NCBI GenBank assembly: GCA_023391415.1 | Contig: JAEWAY010000006.1 | Coordinates: 1 to 31,554 of the forward strand | DNA length: 31,554 nt | Source: Bacteroidota bacterium | Lineage (GTDB): Bacteria; Bacteroidota; Bacteroidia; Cytophagales; Cytophagaceae | Reading direction: 5' to 3' | Shown here: positions 17,137-26,200 of the stretch, piece after piece | Position numbering within the stretch: position 1 is the stretch's first letter | How the letters are laid out: each line of letters opens with the position of its first letter | The notes under the pieces: generated by a model | What the model was told of the DNA's origin: nothing | Seen by the model: the letters and a program-made list of their open reading frames with translations, nothing else | The model's database searches: none | Made by a program: the position numbers and the translations under genes

Positions 17137-17262
17137 TTAGACTCTTTCAGACGCTGTTTTTACTTCCTTTACGTCTTTTTTCATGTATGTAGGACATGTA
17201 TAGTGACGGCAGGAAGAAAATCCGATAACAACCAGAGTAAATAAGAATAGTCTAAGTTTCAT
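17137..17262 (-). CDS. Very small putative lipoprotein (41 residues)
   Basis: A 41-codon frame starting at ATG 17262 and ending in TAA. The peptide starts MKLRLFLFTLVVIGFSSC, a typical lipoprotein signal with a lipobox-like FSSC, and is followed by a short basic tail (RHYTCPTYMKKDVKEVKTASERV). Small lipoproteins with the form RHY-x-CPTY are frequently seen in Bacteroidota, though no function is known. The frame is supported by a TAACTTTG -7-like box 62 bases upstream. It sits between the tex terminator and a hairpin beyond pgk. The short length keeps confidence moderate. Confidence 0.6.
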   Translation of the reverse strand: MKLRLFLFTLVVIGFSSCRHYTCPTYMKKDVKEVKTASERV

Positions 17263-17323
17263 GATTCAATAACGTTTAGGTAATAGCACTAGATTTATCG
17301 TTTCAATTACGCGTTCTTATCTT

Positions 17324-17331
17324 CAAAGTTA
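17324..17331 (-). promoter_or_regulatory. -7-like box upstream of the small lipoprotein
   Basis: On the minus strand TAACTTTG fits TAnnTTTG. No clear TTTG element lies 19 bases further upstream, so only the -7 part is supported. Confidence 0.35.
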
Positions 17332-17394
17332 CAATAAAAAACAATAAAATTCTTATTTCATTGTTAATTTTCCATTAATAAAGATAGAGTTGCA

Positions 17395-17435
17395 TTATTC
17401 AAAGACTCTTCTATTAACGAAGAATCTTTGAATAA
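17395..17435. terminator. Inverted repeat downstream of pgk
   Basis: Arms ATTCAAAGACTCTTC (17397-17411) and GAAGAATCTTTGAAT (17419-17433) pair over 15 bases with one mismatch around a 7-base loop. It lies just past the pgk stop codon. A T-run lies on the plus-strand side only, so on the pgk strand it would act as a hairpin preceded by A residues. Confidence 0.6.
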
Positions 17436-17447
17436 GTTATATTTTTT

Positions 17448-18632
17448 TTATTGAAGAGCGGCTACCCCGGGTAGTGTTTTGCCTTCCATGTATTCCAGAA
17501 GGGCGCCTCCACCGGTTGATACGTAGGAAACTTCATCGCCAAATCCAAGGTTGTTGATCGCCGACGCGGAATCTCCGCCGCCTATCAGGGAGAACGCGCC
17601 ATTTTGAGTGGCCTTTACGACCGCCTTCGCTACCGCTACCGTACCTTTTTCAAAGTTGGTCATTTCAAACACGCCCATCGGGCCATTCCATAATACGGTC
17701 TTTGAATTTTCAACGATTTCGGAAAACTTCGCCGCGGTTTTAGGGCCGATGTCCAATCCCATCCAGTCTTCCTTGATGTTTTTACTGTCGGATATTTCAA
17801 TGTTGGCGTTGTTGTCAAACTTGTCCGCGATCACGGTGTCTTCGGGTAAGACCAAATTGACACCTTTGTCTTTCGCTTTTTTAATCAGTTCTTTAGCGAG
17901 GTCTATTTTGTCGAGTTCGACGATGGAAGTACCGATATTTCCGCCAAGGGCTTTGGTAAAGGTATAGGACATGCCGCCTCCGATGATCAGATTGTCTACT
18001 TTGTCCAGCAGACGTTCGATAATGAGAATTTTGTCGGATATTTTAGCCCCGCCCATGATAGCGGTATAAGGCTTTTGAGCGTTGCCAAGTACTTTTTCAG
18101 CGTTTTCCAGTTCCGCCTGCATTACATATCCGCATACCTTGTCCGCGAAAAACTGGGCGATGACCGCGGTGGAAGCATGCGCTCTGTGAGCGGTTCCGAA
18201 CGCGTCGTTGACATATACATCGCCATAGGCGGCGAGTTTTTGAGCGAAGTTCTTGTCTCCTTTTTCTTCTTCTTTATAAAAACGAAGGTTTTCCAAAAGC
18301 AGGATTTCTCCGGGTTTCAGGGAAGCGGCAAGTTTGGCGGCTTCCTCTCCGATACAATCCGGCGCGAAATGAACTGTCGTTTTAAAAGCCTTCTCAAGAT
18401 AAGCGATTAAATGCTTTAATGAATATTTTTCGGAAGGCCCGTCTTTCGGACGTCCCAGGTGCGACATAAGGATAGCCGAGCCTCCGTCTTTCAGGATTTT
18501 GTCAACAGTAGGAATGACCGCTTTAAGTCTGGTATCGTCCGTTATCTCGAACTTGTCATTCAGGGGCACGTTGAAGTCGACTCGTATCAGCGCTTTCTTT
18601 CCGGAAAAATTATAGGTGTCTACTGTTTTCAT
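17448..18632 (-). CDS. pgk: Phosphoglycerate kinase
   Basis: A 394-residue phosphoglycerate kinase, which transfers phosphate from 1,3-bisphosphoglycerate to ADP in glycolysis. Recognised motifs are ALIRVDFNVPL near the N-terminus, LMSHLGRPK, GEILLLENLRFYKEEEKGD, MGGAKISDKI and the nucleotide-binding LIGGGDSASAI near the C-terminus. The start at 18632 (MKTVDTYNFSGKKAL) is chosen; the upstream in-frame extension to 18713 runs through the ferredoxin terminator and encodes an unrelated hydrophobic stretch. The length matches the family. It lies downstream of the ferredoxin gene on the same strand but is isolated from it by that terminator. Confidence 0.98.
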   Translation of the reverse strand: MKTVDTYNFSGKKALIRVDFNVPLNDKFEITDDTRLKAVIPTVDKILKDGGSAILMSHLGRPKDGPSEKYSLKHLIAYLEKAFKTTVHFAPDCIGEEAAKLAASLKPGEILLLENLRFYKEEEKGDKNFAQKLAAYGDVYVNDAFGTAHRAHASTAVIAQFFADKVCGYVMQAELENAEKVLGNAQKPYTAIMGGAKISDKILIIERLLDKVDNLIIGGGMSYTFTKALGGNIGTSIVELDKIDLAKELIKKAKDKGVNLVLPEDTVIADKFDNNANIEISDSKNIKEDWMGLDIGPKTAAKFSEIVENSKTVLWNGPMGVFEMTNFEKGTVAVAKAVVKATQNGAFSLIGGGDSASAINNLGFGDEVSYVSTGGGALLEYMEGKTLPGVAALQ

Positions 18633-18670
18633 TATTTTTTTATTTGATAAAAAGATCGTTTGTAAAAATA

Positions 18671-18702
18671 AAAAAAAGGCGGAACAAGCGCCGCCTTTTT
18701 TA
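18671..18702 (-). terminator. Terminator after the ferredoxin gene
   Basis: GGCGG and CCGCC arms (18678-18682, 18691-18695) with an 8-base loop are flanked by A7 and T7 runs, so it can act on both strands. It separates the ferredoxin from pgk. Confidence 0.8.
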
Positions 18703-18723
18703 TTCAAAATCATTTTTTATGAA

Positions 18724-19071
18724 TTATTCCCCATGCATCCAGGCCTTTTTAGTCAGAAGCTCGTCTTCGCTTTCTCTCACATCGGGATCATCTACGCAAC
18801 AGTCAACGGGACAAACGGCGGCGCACTGTGGTTCTTCATGAAATCCGGCGCATTCCGTACATTTGCTGGATACAATATAGTAAAACTCTTCCGAGAGCGG
18901 TTCCATAAACGTAGCCGCGTCCATAGTGGAACCATCTTCCAGTTCAATTTCCGACAACTGAGTACCAACCGCGTAATTCCATTGAGCGCCACCCTCATAG
19001 ATAGCTGTATTAGGGCATTCCGGCTCGCAGGCTCCACAATTGATACACTCGTCTGTAATCATTATAGCCAT
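18724..19071 (-). CDS. Dicluster 2[4Fe-4S] ferredoxin with a long linker between the clusters
   Basis: A 115-residue cytoplasmic electron carrier. Cluster one is bound by Cys9, Cys12, Cys15 (CINCGAC) and Cys19 (CP), cluster two by Cys71, Cys74, Cys83 and Cys87. The eight-residue gap between the second and third cysteines of cluster two is the Allochromatium (Alvin) type. About 50 residues lie between the two motifs, more than in a minimal bacterial ferredoxin, and two further cysteines (91, 92) follow. The C-terminus is acidic. It diverges from the LuxC-like acyl-CoA reductase across 93 bases, which suggests a shared redox role, but the partner is not proven. It has a near-perfect Bacteroidota promoter and an SD-like GGAGG seven bases before the ATG (19079-19083). 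Confidence 0.95.
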   Translation of the reverse strand: MAIMITDECINCGACEPECPNTAIYEGGAQWNYAVGTQLSEIELEDGSTMDAATFMEPLSEEFYYIVSSKCTECAGFHEEPQCAAVCPVDCCVDDPDVRESEDELLTKKAWMHGE

Positions 19072-19099
19072 AGTATCGCCTCCAGTTTAATTGAAGGAA

Positions 19100-19130
19100 C
19101 AAAATTAGGGACAAAATGGTTCGTAACAAA
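19100..19130 (-). promoter_or_regulatory. Consensus Bacteroidota promoter of the ferredoxin gene
   Basis: On the minus strand TTTG (19130-19127), exactly 19 bases, then TAATTTTG (19107-19100). This matches TTTG-N19-TAnnTTTG at every specified position and predicts a leader of about 20 bases. Confidence 0.7.
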
Positions 19131-19164
19131 CTTTAATTGCTGATTTTTCCTTTATTTTGCCCTT

Positions 19165-20175
19165 ATGGAATTAAGGGAACGAGTAAACGCTTTCATTGAG
19201 TTGGGAAACCGGCTTCGTTGTCTGGATGATTCGATATTGAATCAGTGGGCCGGGGAAGCGAACGCCGCGAACAAATGGTTTACCGAGGATACGGTCCGGT
19301 TGGCGGTCGGGAATATCGCCGATATGCTGAGTCCGGACAAAACGCGGGAATGGATAAGCCGGTACGACAAGTTCGCTGGGGAAAGCCGGCGAATTGGCCT
19401 GGTACTGGCCGGCAATATTCCCATGGTCGGACTGCATGACGTTATTTGCGTCCTCATATCCGGACATACGGCGGAAATAAAACTAAGCGCTCAGGACGCG
19501 GTTTTAATTCCCCGATTACTGGAGCTTTTGACGCGGGTTGAATCCCGTTTTGAAAATCATGTCCATCTTGTTCAGAGACTAAACGGCTCGGACGCGTATA
19601 TCGCGACTGGTTCGGATAACACTTCCCGGTATTTCGATTATTATTTTGCCGGCAAACCGCATATTATACGGAGAAACCGTACGTCGGTAGGAGTAATCAA
19701 CGGCTTTGAGAGCGCGTTGGACATCGCCAGGCTGGGGGAGGACATCTTTACGTATTTTGGGCTTGGATGCAGGAATGTGGCAAAACTATATCTCCCGGAG
19801 GGATATGATCCGACCGGGCTGTATAAAGCGCTTGAATCATTTTCCCATGTCGTGGATCATAACAAGTACGCCAACAATTATGAATATACCCGGGCGATTT
19901 ATCTGTTGAAAAATATTCACTATTACGACAATGGGTTTTTATTGTTAAAAGAGGACGAAGCGCTCGCTTCGCCGGTCTCCGTCGTGTATTATGACTATTA
20001 CCATTCGCGGGAAGAATTAAAGCGAAAGCTGGAATTAAACGATCAGAAAATTCAGGTCATAGTTTCATCGGACGGCTGGTGGCCCGGATCGGTACCTTTT
20101 GGTCAGGCGCAGAAACCAGCGTTGTGGGATTACGCGGACAAGGTGGATACGATGGCGTTTTTAGCAGGTTTATAA
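19165..20175 (+). CDS. LuxC-like acyl-CoA reductase
   Basis: A 336-residue member of the LuxC acyl-CoA reductase group of the aldehyde dehydrogenase superfamily, reducing an acyl-CoA (or acyl-protein) to an aldehyde with NADPH. It shows the family region LVLAGNIPMVGLHDV (79-93), GSDAYIATGSDNTSRYFDYYF (141-161), where a nucleotide-binding loop is expected, and the probable catalytic Cys202 in FGLGCRNVAKLYLP. It is shorter than the LuxC of luminous bacteria, and no LuxD or LuxE partner is nearby, so it is not a bioluminescence gene. Its natural substrate is unknown. It diverges from the ferredoxin gene and ends in a bidirectional terminator shared with the giant adhesin gene. Confidence 0.88.
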   Translation: MELRERVNAFIELGNRLRCLDDSILNQWAGEANAANKWFTEDTVRLAVGNIADMLSPDKTREWISRYDKFAGESRRIGLVLAGNIPMVGLHDVICVLISGHTAEIKLSAQDAVLIPRLLELLTRVESRFENHVHLVQRLNGSDAYIATGSDNTSRYFDYYFAGKPHIIRRNRTSVGVINGFESALDIARLGEDIFTYFGLGCRNVAKLYLPEGYDPTGLYKALESFSHVVDHNKYANNYEYTRAIYLLKNIHYYDNGFLLLKEDEALASPVSVVYYDYYHSREELKRKLELNDQKIQVIVSSDGWWPGSVPFGQAQKPALWDYADKVDTMAFLAGL

Positions 20176-20212
20176 AAAAGGAAAAGCGTTCTTAGAACGC
20201 TTTTCCTTTTTT
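20174..20212. terminator. Bidirectional intrinsic terminator between convergent genes
   Basis: A near-perfect palindrome, GGAAAAGCGTTCT and AGAACGCTTTTCC, flanked by A6 and T6, lies between the convergent acyl-CoA reductase and giant adhesin genes. Its left edge overlaps the reductase stop codon. Confidence 0.9.
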
Positions 20213-20217
20213 ATAGC

Positions 20218-23200
20218 TTATCGAACGATTTCTACCCAGCCTTTATATACTTTGCCGGATTTTAGCTCCAGTTCGTAATAATATATTCCATCCTCTTCAC
20301 GCGCGCCATCCCAGGAGTTGTCGTAGTTGTCGGAGCGATATACTACGCTACCCCAGCGGTTTACTACCAATAACTTTGACCGGTAGGGCAGGCCGGTGAT
20401 ATAAAATGTTTCATTGGCTCCATCGCCGTTTGGAGTAAACAAGTTGGGTATGGCGAACCTTGTCTTTATTTCAATGCCCGGAAATGTCACCAGACAATTA
20501 TTCTGGTCCTTCAGATATACGGTATATTGACCTGTTGGCAGGTCTTCCAGATACGCGGTATTGCCGAGGATAATTTCCCAGGCGGCGCTGTCGAGGCTGG
20601 TCTGGTATGGTTCCGTCCCTCCTTTGATATCGCTCAGGATTATCGAACCGGACGTATTGTTGTTGACTGTAGTCGCTTCCGCGGAAAGGGGTAGCGGCGC
20701 CCGAATCGCGATGGTATCATACGGAATAGAGTCATAGGAGCGAGTCTCTTCATTGAAAAGGTAGTAATTCTTTATAGCGTAGGTACAAAGCTGATCTTGT
20801 ATGGTCAGGAAGTAGTCTCCGTAACTTAAGCTGTCGAATACAGGGGACGCTCTGTAGGTCAATTCATTGTCGAGACTGAACAGATAGGAAGGTCTTCCTC
20901 CTGTAACCGAATCGATGGCGATGACGCCGGACGAGTCGATCCCGCAGATGTTGGCTTGTAATGAAACATATACTTTGGGATTGGTTTCGTTGTGGATCAG
21001 GACGTTCTTTCCGCTTATGCATTGTTTTGAGTCCATCACGACGATCCGGTGCAATCCGCTTACAAGACCACTGATCGTGTCGCCCGCCGCGTCTATGCTG
21101 ATGGGAGCTTTCGAATCAAGTGTGTATGAATAGGGCGCTACTCCTCCTTTAATGCCAAACAATCGTATTTCTCCGTCTTCGTTCTGGCAGGTTTCGTCAA
21201 CCGTATTTACCTCATAGCGGATCTCCATCGGTTGGTTGATGATAATATCGCGGATATACATGGAGCAGCCATTCTGTCCCGTGATAGTCACGGTATGGTT
21301 TCCGGAGGGTAGTTTGGTAAAGACCGGCTGATTTTTGGGAGGTTCATTATTCAGCGCGAATATGTATGGTCCATGTTCCCCCACTATGTCGCTCAGCGCG
21401 ATTTCTCCGATATTTATACCATTACATTCGATGTGCTTTACGGCGATTTTTAACTCGTCAAGATCAATTCCGCCTATTTGCCTGATTTTAAGTGGCACGA
21501 GACCCTGACATCCAGCCTGGTCTTCCACGATGATAGTCATGATTCCGGCGCTCAGGTTGGCCAGAGTGGTTTCAGACTGAAAGGTTTCGCCACCATCGGC
21601 GCTATAACGGTATGGAGGCAGTCCGCCTGTAACGGAGTTGACCAGGGCGACGCCTACGCTTTTATTGCAAGTATCAGGCAGTAGCTCGGAGATATTCGCC
21701 GCGATCGCGTCTCGTTGACCAATATTGAAGGTTACCGAGCTTCCGGTACATCCTCGTCCGTCACGTACTTCAATGATATGCATGCCGGCTTCCAGATCGG
21801 TAAAGTGGCTGGTTTCGCCCATTGAAATGCCATCCAGAGTGTATTCGTAATCCGGTTTGCCGCCTGTCGTATGCAGTATTATAAAACCATCCTGAGCGCC
21901 ATGGCAGATCGAGTCGGTCCAATTCGTGATCGTGGAAAGAATCGGAGCGGGTTGATTTACTTCTACCATGAACTGACTTACGCAGGATTCCGCGGTTCTT
22001 ATGTAAATAGTGTATTGACCGGCTTCCAGGTTTTCGAAGACGGGAGAAGACTGATAGAGCGCGTTGTCGAGGCTAAATTCATAAGGAGCGACTCCGCCTC
22101 GCGCGTTTAGTAGCCGGGCTGTTCCGTTAGCGTCGCCGAAGCAGGTAGCGGAAGTGGTGGAGGTATCCGCTTGGGCGAGTTCGTCGGAGCCAGGGAGGTT
22201 GTAATCAATTTCCGTTACACATCCTTTGGAGTCCTCGATGAAAATCGTATGGTTGCCAGCCATAACATCGGTAAAATGCGCCAGAGGGCTTTGAGGGCCT
22301 CCGTCTATGGAAAATAAGTAAGAAGGTGTGCCTCCCGACACGCTGGTGACGCGGAAAGAACCGGTAGGCGCGTGACAAGTTGGCTCTTCTATGATGGAGA
22401 TGGAATAGCTGAGCGCTTCCGGTGAACCGACTGTCGCCTTAAATGTACTGATACATCCATTGTTGTCCCGCGTGTGGAATGTATATTCTCCTGCCGGAAT
22501 TCCTTCCACCGCGCTTTCACTGATATAGTCTATGCCGTTCGCTGAATAGGAGTATGGTCTGACACCGCCGATGGCGATGGCGGAGATAGAGCCATCGGAA
22601 CCATTGAAGCAGGAAACAGGAGTAACCTGATCAAGATCGGACAGTAAGGTATCAGGCTCTGTGATCGTGGTATGGATGATATGGTAGCAATCGTTGGCGT
22701 CTATTATCTGAAAGAAGTACGCCCCTGGTTTCAGGTTGGAAAATTCATGGGAAGATTGTGGCGCTGTTCCTACAATGGCGTAAGTATATGGAGCGACTCC
22801 ACCGGAAGGACTTAAGGAAACATAACCGTTGTCCTGACCATAACACAATACGGAATGGCTCGAATCAATTGCCGCGGTTAGCGAATCTGGCTGATGGATG
22901 GCGACCTGAAAACTGGAACGGCACATTTGCGCGTCTCTTATTTCGATGGTATGCGTTCTGGCGGTCAAATTTCCAAAGTCTGGATTGAAGCCAAATGGTC
23001 CCCCATTGATCGAGTACATATAGGGAGCCACTCCTCCTCCTGGATTGCTGATGTTAATCGCGCCTTCGTCACTTTCATAGCAAAGCACTTCTCCGGTGAC
23101 GGTAAAAGTGGCGGTTAGCGTCTTTAGGTTTATCTGGGCTTCCATGGTATCGGAGACGCATCCGTTGATGTCTTTGATCTGGACAGGAATAGTGACAGGG

Positions 23201-26200
23201 TCCGTGATACTTGTCATAGTGTATATGGAATGATCAACCCAGGTCGCGCCACCGTCATAAGAGTATCCACCGGTGGGCGCTATGGTAAATCCTGGAGATA
23301 TTCCCGCGGAGATGGTCGCTGTTTCGCCAAGACAAATAGTTTGGGAGCTTATTGGTTCGATGCCGGGTTGAGGATTTACGACGATTGAGATCGTAAGCGT
23401 GTCCGCGCATCCCTCGCTATCGGAGCCTATCACGGAGAACGACGACGACGCGGTGGCCGTAATTGTCAGTTCAGGTCCTGTGGCAATCTGTGTCATGTCC
23501 GAGCTGGTGTGCCACGTGTAGGTATCCGCGCCGGTTGACGTCAGTCGTATGGAGCTTCCTTCGCAAATAGTGGTATTGTCGGCGTTGAGGGTTAGGGGGA
23601 TACCGGATCGAGTCTTGATGTTTCTGACTATTGTTTGGGGATCGCAATAGGCGTTCGTTATAGTCAGGGTTATCGTTTTTGTTCCCTCGGAGGTGAATAG
23701 TACGCTATGCGGCCCTTCCGTGTTCGCGTTCGGCAGGTCGGCGTCGGGCGCGAAGGTCCAGGAGAATCCGGTCGGGCTTCCCGAAGAGGCGTTTGTTATG
23801 GTGATCGGGCTGCCCAGGCAGGCGTTGTCCACGTTGAAGTCGGGTATGAGTGGCTGCCTTAGGGCTACGTCCATCTCTATGGCTTCTGACAGGCATCCGT
23901 TAGCGTCGGCTACGACCACGCTGATGGTGGTGTCGCTTCCTATGTTTGGAAAGTTTTTAGAGCCGGTGTTCTGGAAGGTGTTCCCATTGTCGAAGGAGTA
24001 GGCGTTCGCCGTTGCCGGCAGGAATGGCGGGTTGAAGATTACGGATATATTCACATCTTCACCCGCGCATACGGTGTCCTTGTCGGCTGTGGCCGTTGCT
24101 GTCGGGATCATGTTGACGCCTATGTCTATGGTGTCTCTGTTTTCACATCCGAAGGCGTCCGTTCCAATCACGGCGTAGCTGCCGGAGGTTGTCGGGGTTA
24201 GCGTTATGGTCTGGTCGTTTCCTATGATTGTTCCGGCGTTCAGGTCTATCCATTGATAGGAGGCTCCGCCTGTCGCCGAAATGGAGAGGGACTCTCCTTC
24301 GCAAATCTGGCTTCTGGCCGCGCTGGCCACGACAGGGAGGATATAGGATATCTCTATGGTTTTCGTAATGGTTTTTGGTCCGCAACGCGTATCGTCTATA
24401 GTCAGGGTTATCGTTTTTGTTCCTTCGGAGGCGAAAAGTACGCTATGCGGCCCTTCCGTGTTCGCGTTCGGCAGGTCGGCGTCGGGCGCGAAGGTCCAGG
24501 AGAATTCGGTCGGGTTTCCCGAAGAGGCGTTTGTTACGGTGATCGGGCTTCCGAGGCAGGCGTTGTCCACGTTGAAGTCGGGTATGAGTGGCTGCCTTAG
24601 GGCTACGTCCATCTCTATGGTTTCTGACAGGCATCCGTTAGCGTCGGCTACGACCACGCTGATGGTGGTGTCGCTTCCTATGTTTGGAAGGCTTCTTGAA
24701 CTGGAGTTCTGGAACGTGTTTCCATTGTCGAAGGAGTAGGCGTTCGCCGTTGCCGGCAGGAATGGCGGGTTGAAGATTACGGATATTTCCACTCCCTCTC
24801 CGGCGCATATGGTGTCCTTGTCGGCTGTGGCCGTTGCTGTCGGGATCATGTTGACGCCTATGTCTATGGTGTCTCTGTTTTCACATCCGAAGGCGTCCGT
24901 TCCTATAACTATATAGCTCGCGGAGACAGATGGACTGACTATAATGTCGGTATTGTTATCGATAATCTGTCCCGTAGCGCGTTCGATCCACTGGTAATCG
25001 GTAAGACCGGAAGCGGACAAGGTCGAGCTTTCTCCAAGACAAATATTCAGGGGGCTGGCGCTTATATTGATGACAGGCAAAGGGGTAATATCGACTGTTT
25101 TTGTCGTATCCATCGCGCAAGCGGTGTTGCTTACAGAGAGGGTGACGGGCTGAGGGCCGGGAGAGGAAAATACTACTTTATGCGGCCCCGGTCCGGAGGC
25201 GGTGGCGGGGGTGGCGCTGGAACCAAAATTCCAGGCGTATGTATCCGGATTGCCCTGAACGATACTGGTAAACTCCAGCGTGTCGTTTTGACAATGATTG
25301 GTATAGCTAAAGTCTGGTATGATGCTCTCGGTCACCTCGATCTGAAGCAAGGTGTCGGAGTCTCCGCAGGAGGTGTTGTAGACATTCAGGATGACATCGT
25401 AGGTGCCGGGAGCGCTGAACGCGTGCGAAGCGTTTTGGGTGTTGGCGGTATGACCGTCTCCAAAATCCCAGCTAAATTCGGAGCCGCTGGGAAATGTGGA
25501 ATGATTGGAGAAGTGGATGGTTTCTCCGACACATACGTTGTTTTTGTCCGCGGTAAATCTGGCGCTTACATCGATAAAGTCGGCGGCGCCAGGCAGATTG
25601 TTCATGTTAAACTCCAGCTTAAAGCTCGCGGGATAATTTTCGACGGCGTCGATAAAGATCGCGTAGGTATTGCCTGCCTGAAGGTAGACTGTTGGGTTCC
25701 ATGGGTTTGATGGAACTCCATCGGGTATCCAGTTGGATTGATTAATAGAAGATATTCCGGTAGGTTGATGTCTGGCTTTACTAAAGTTACATGATATAAC
25801 ATGGCTGGAATTAAGGTTGCATCCATCTGAAAGGTCGAAAAGTACAAAGTCCCAGTCACCATGGGCCATGCTATTATAGGGAGTGATCGCGAATTCAAAA
25901 GGGCCGCTGGACGCGGCTGTAAACTTATACCAATAAGGTCGGAATTCTTGTTTTAACAGGCATGTCTGTATATTCTCCAATTCATCCACTCCGATATTCA
26001 AACCCGGAATGTTGGGCACCATCGCGTCGACGATTTGTTCAGCGTTGCATAATATCTCGGCGTCGCCACAGTCAATATTGCTTGTGGTTTGAGCATAGGA
26101 AATAGTATTGTGTACAAATAGTAGAATAAAAAGCGTCCAAATGGGATTTTTCGTCTTACCCCATACTTTTCTTAAAAAAAATGATTGTCGATATATTTCG

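Noticed and set aside
18633..18713. Longer N-terminus for phosphoglycerate kinase
   Set aside because: The extra 27 residues overlap the ferredoxin terminator and do not resemble the conserved N-terminus, which begins at 18632.
19165..20175. Bioluminescence gene (luxC)
   Set aside because: Only the LuxC-like reductase is present, shorter than in luminous bacteria, with no luxA, luxB, luxD or luxE nearby.
20455..24903. Regular repeats suggesting a CRISPR array or satellite
   Set aside because: They are in frame, 225-738 bases long and encode PKD, Ig-like and SprB modules of one protein, unlike short CRISPR repeats.
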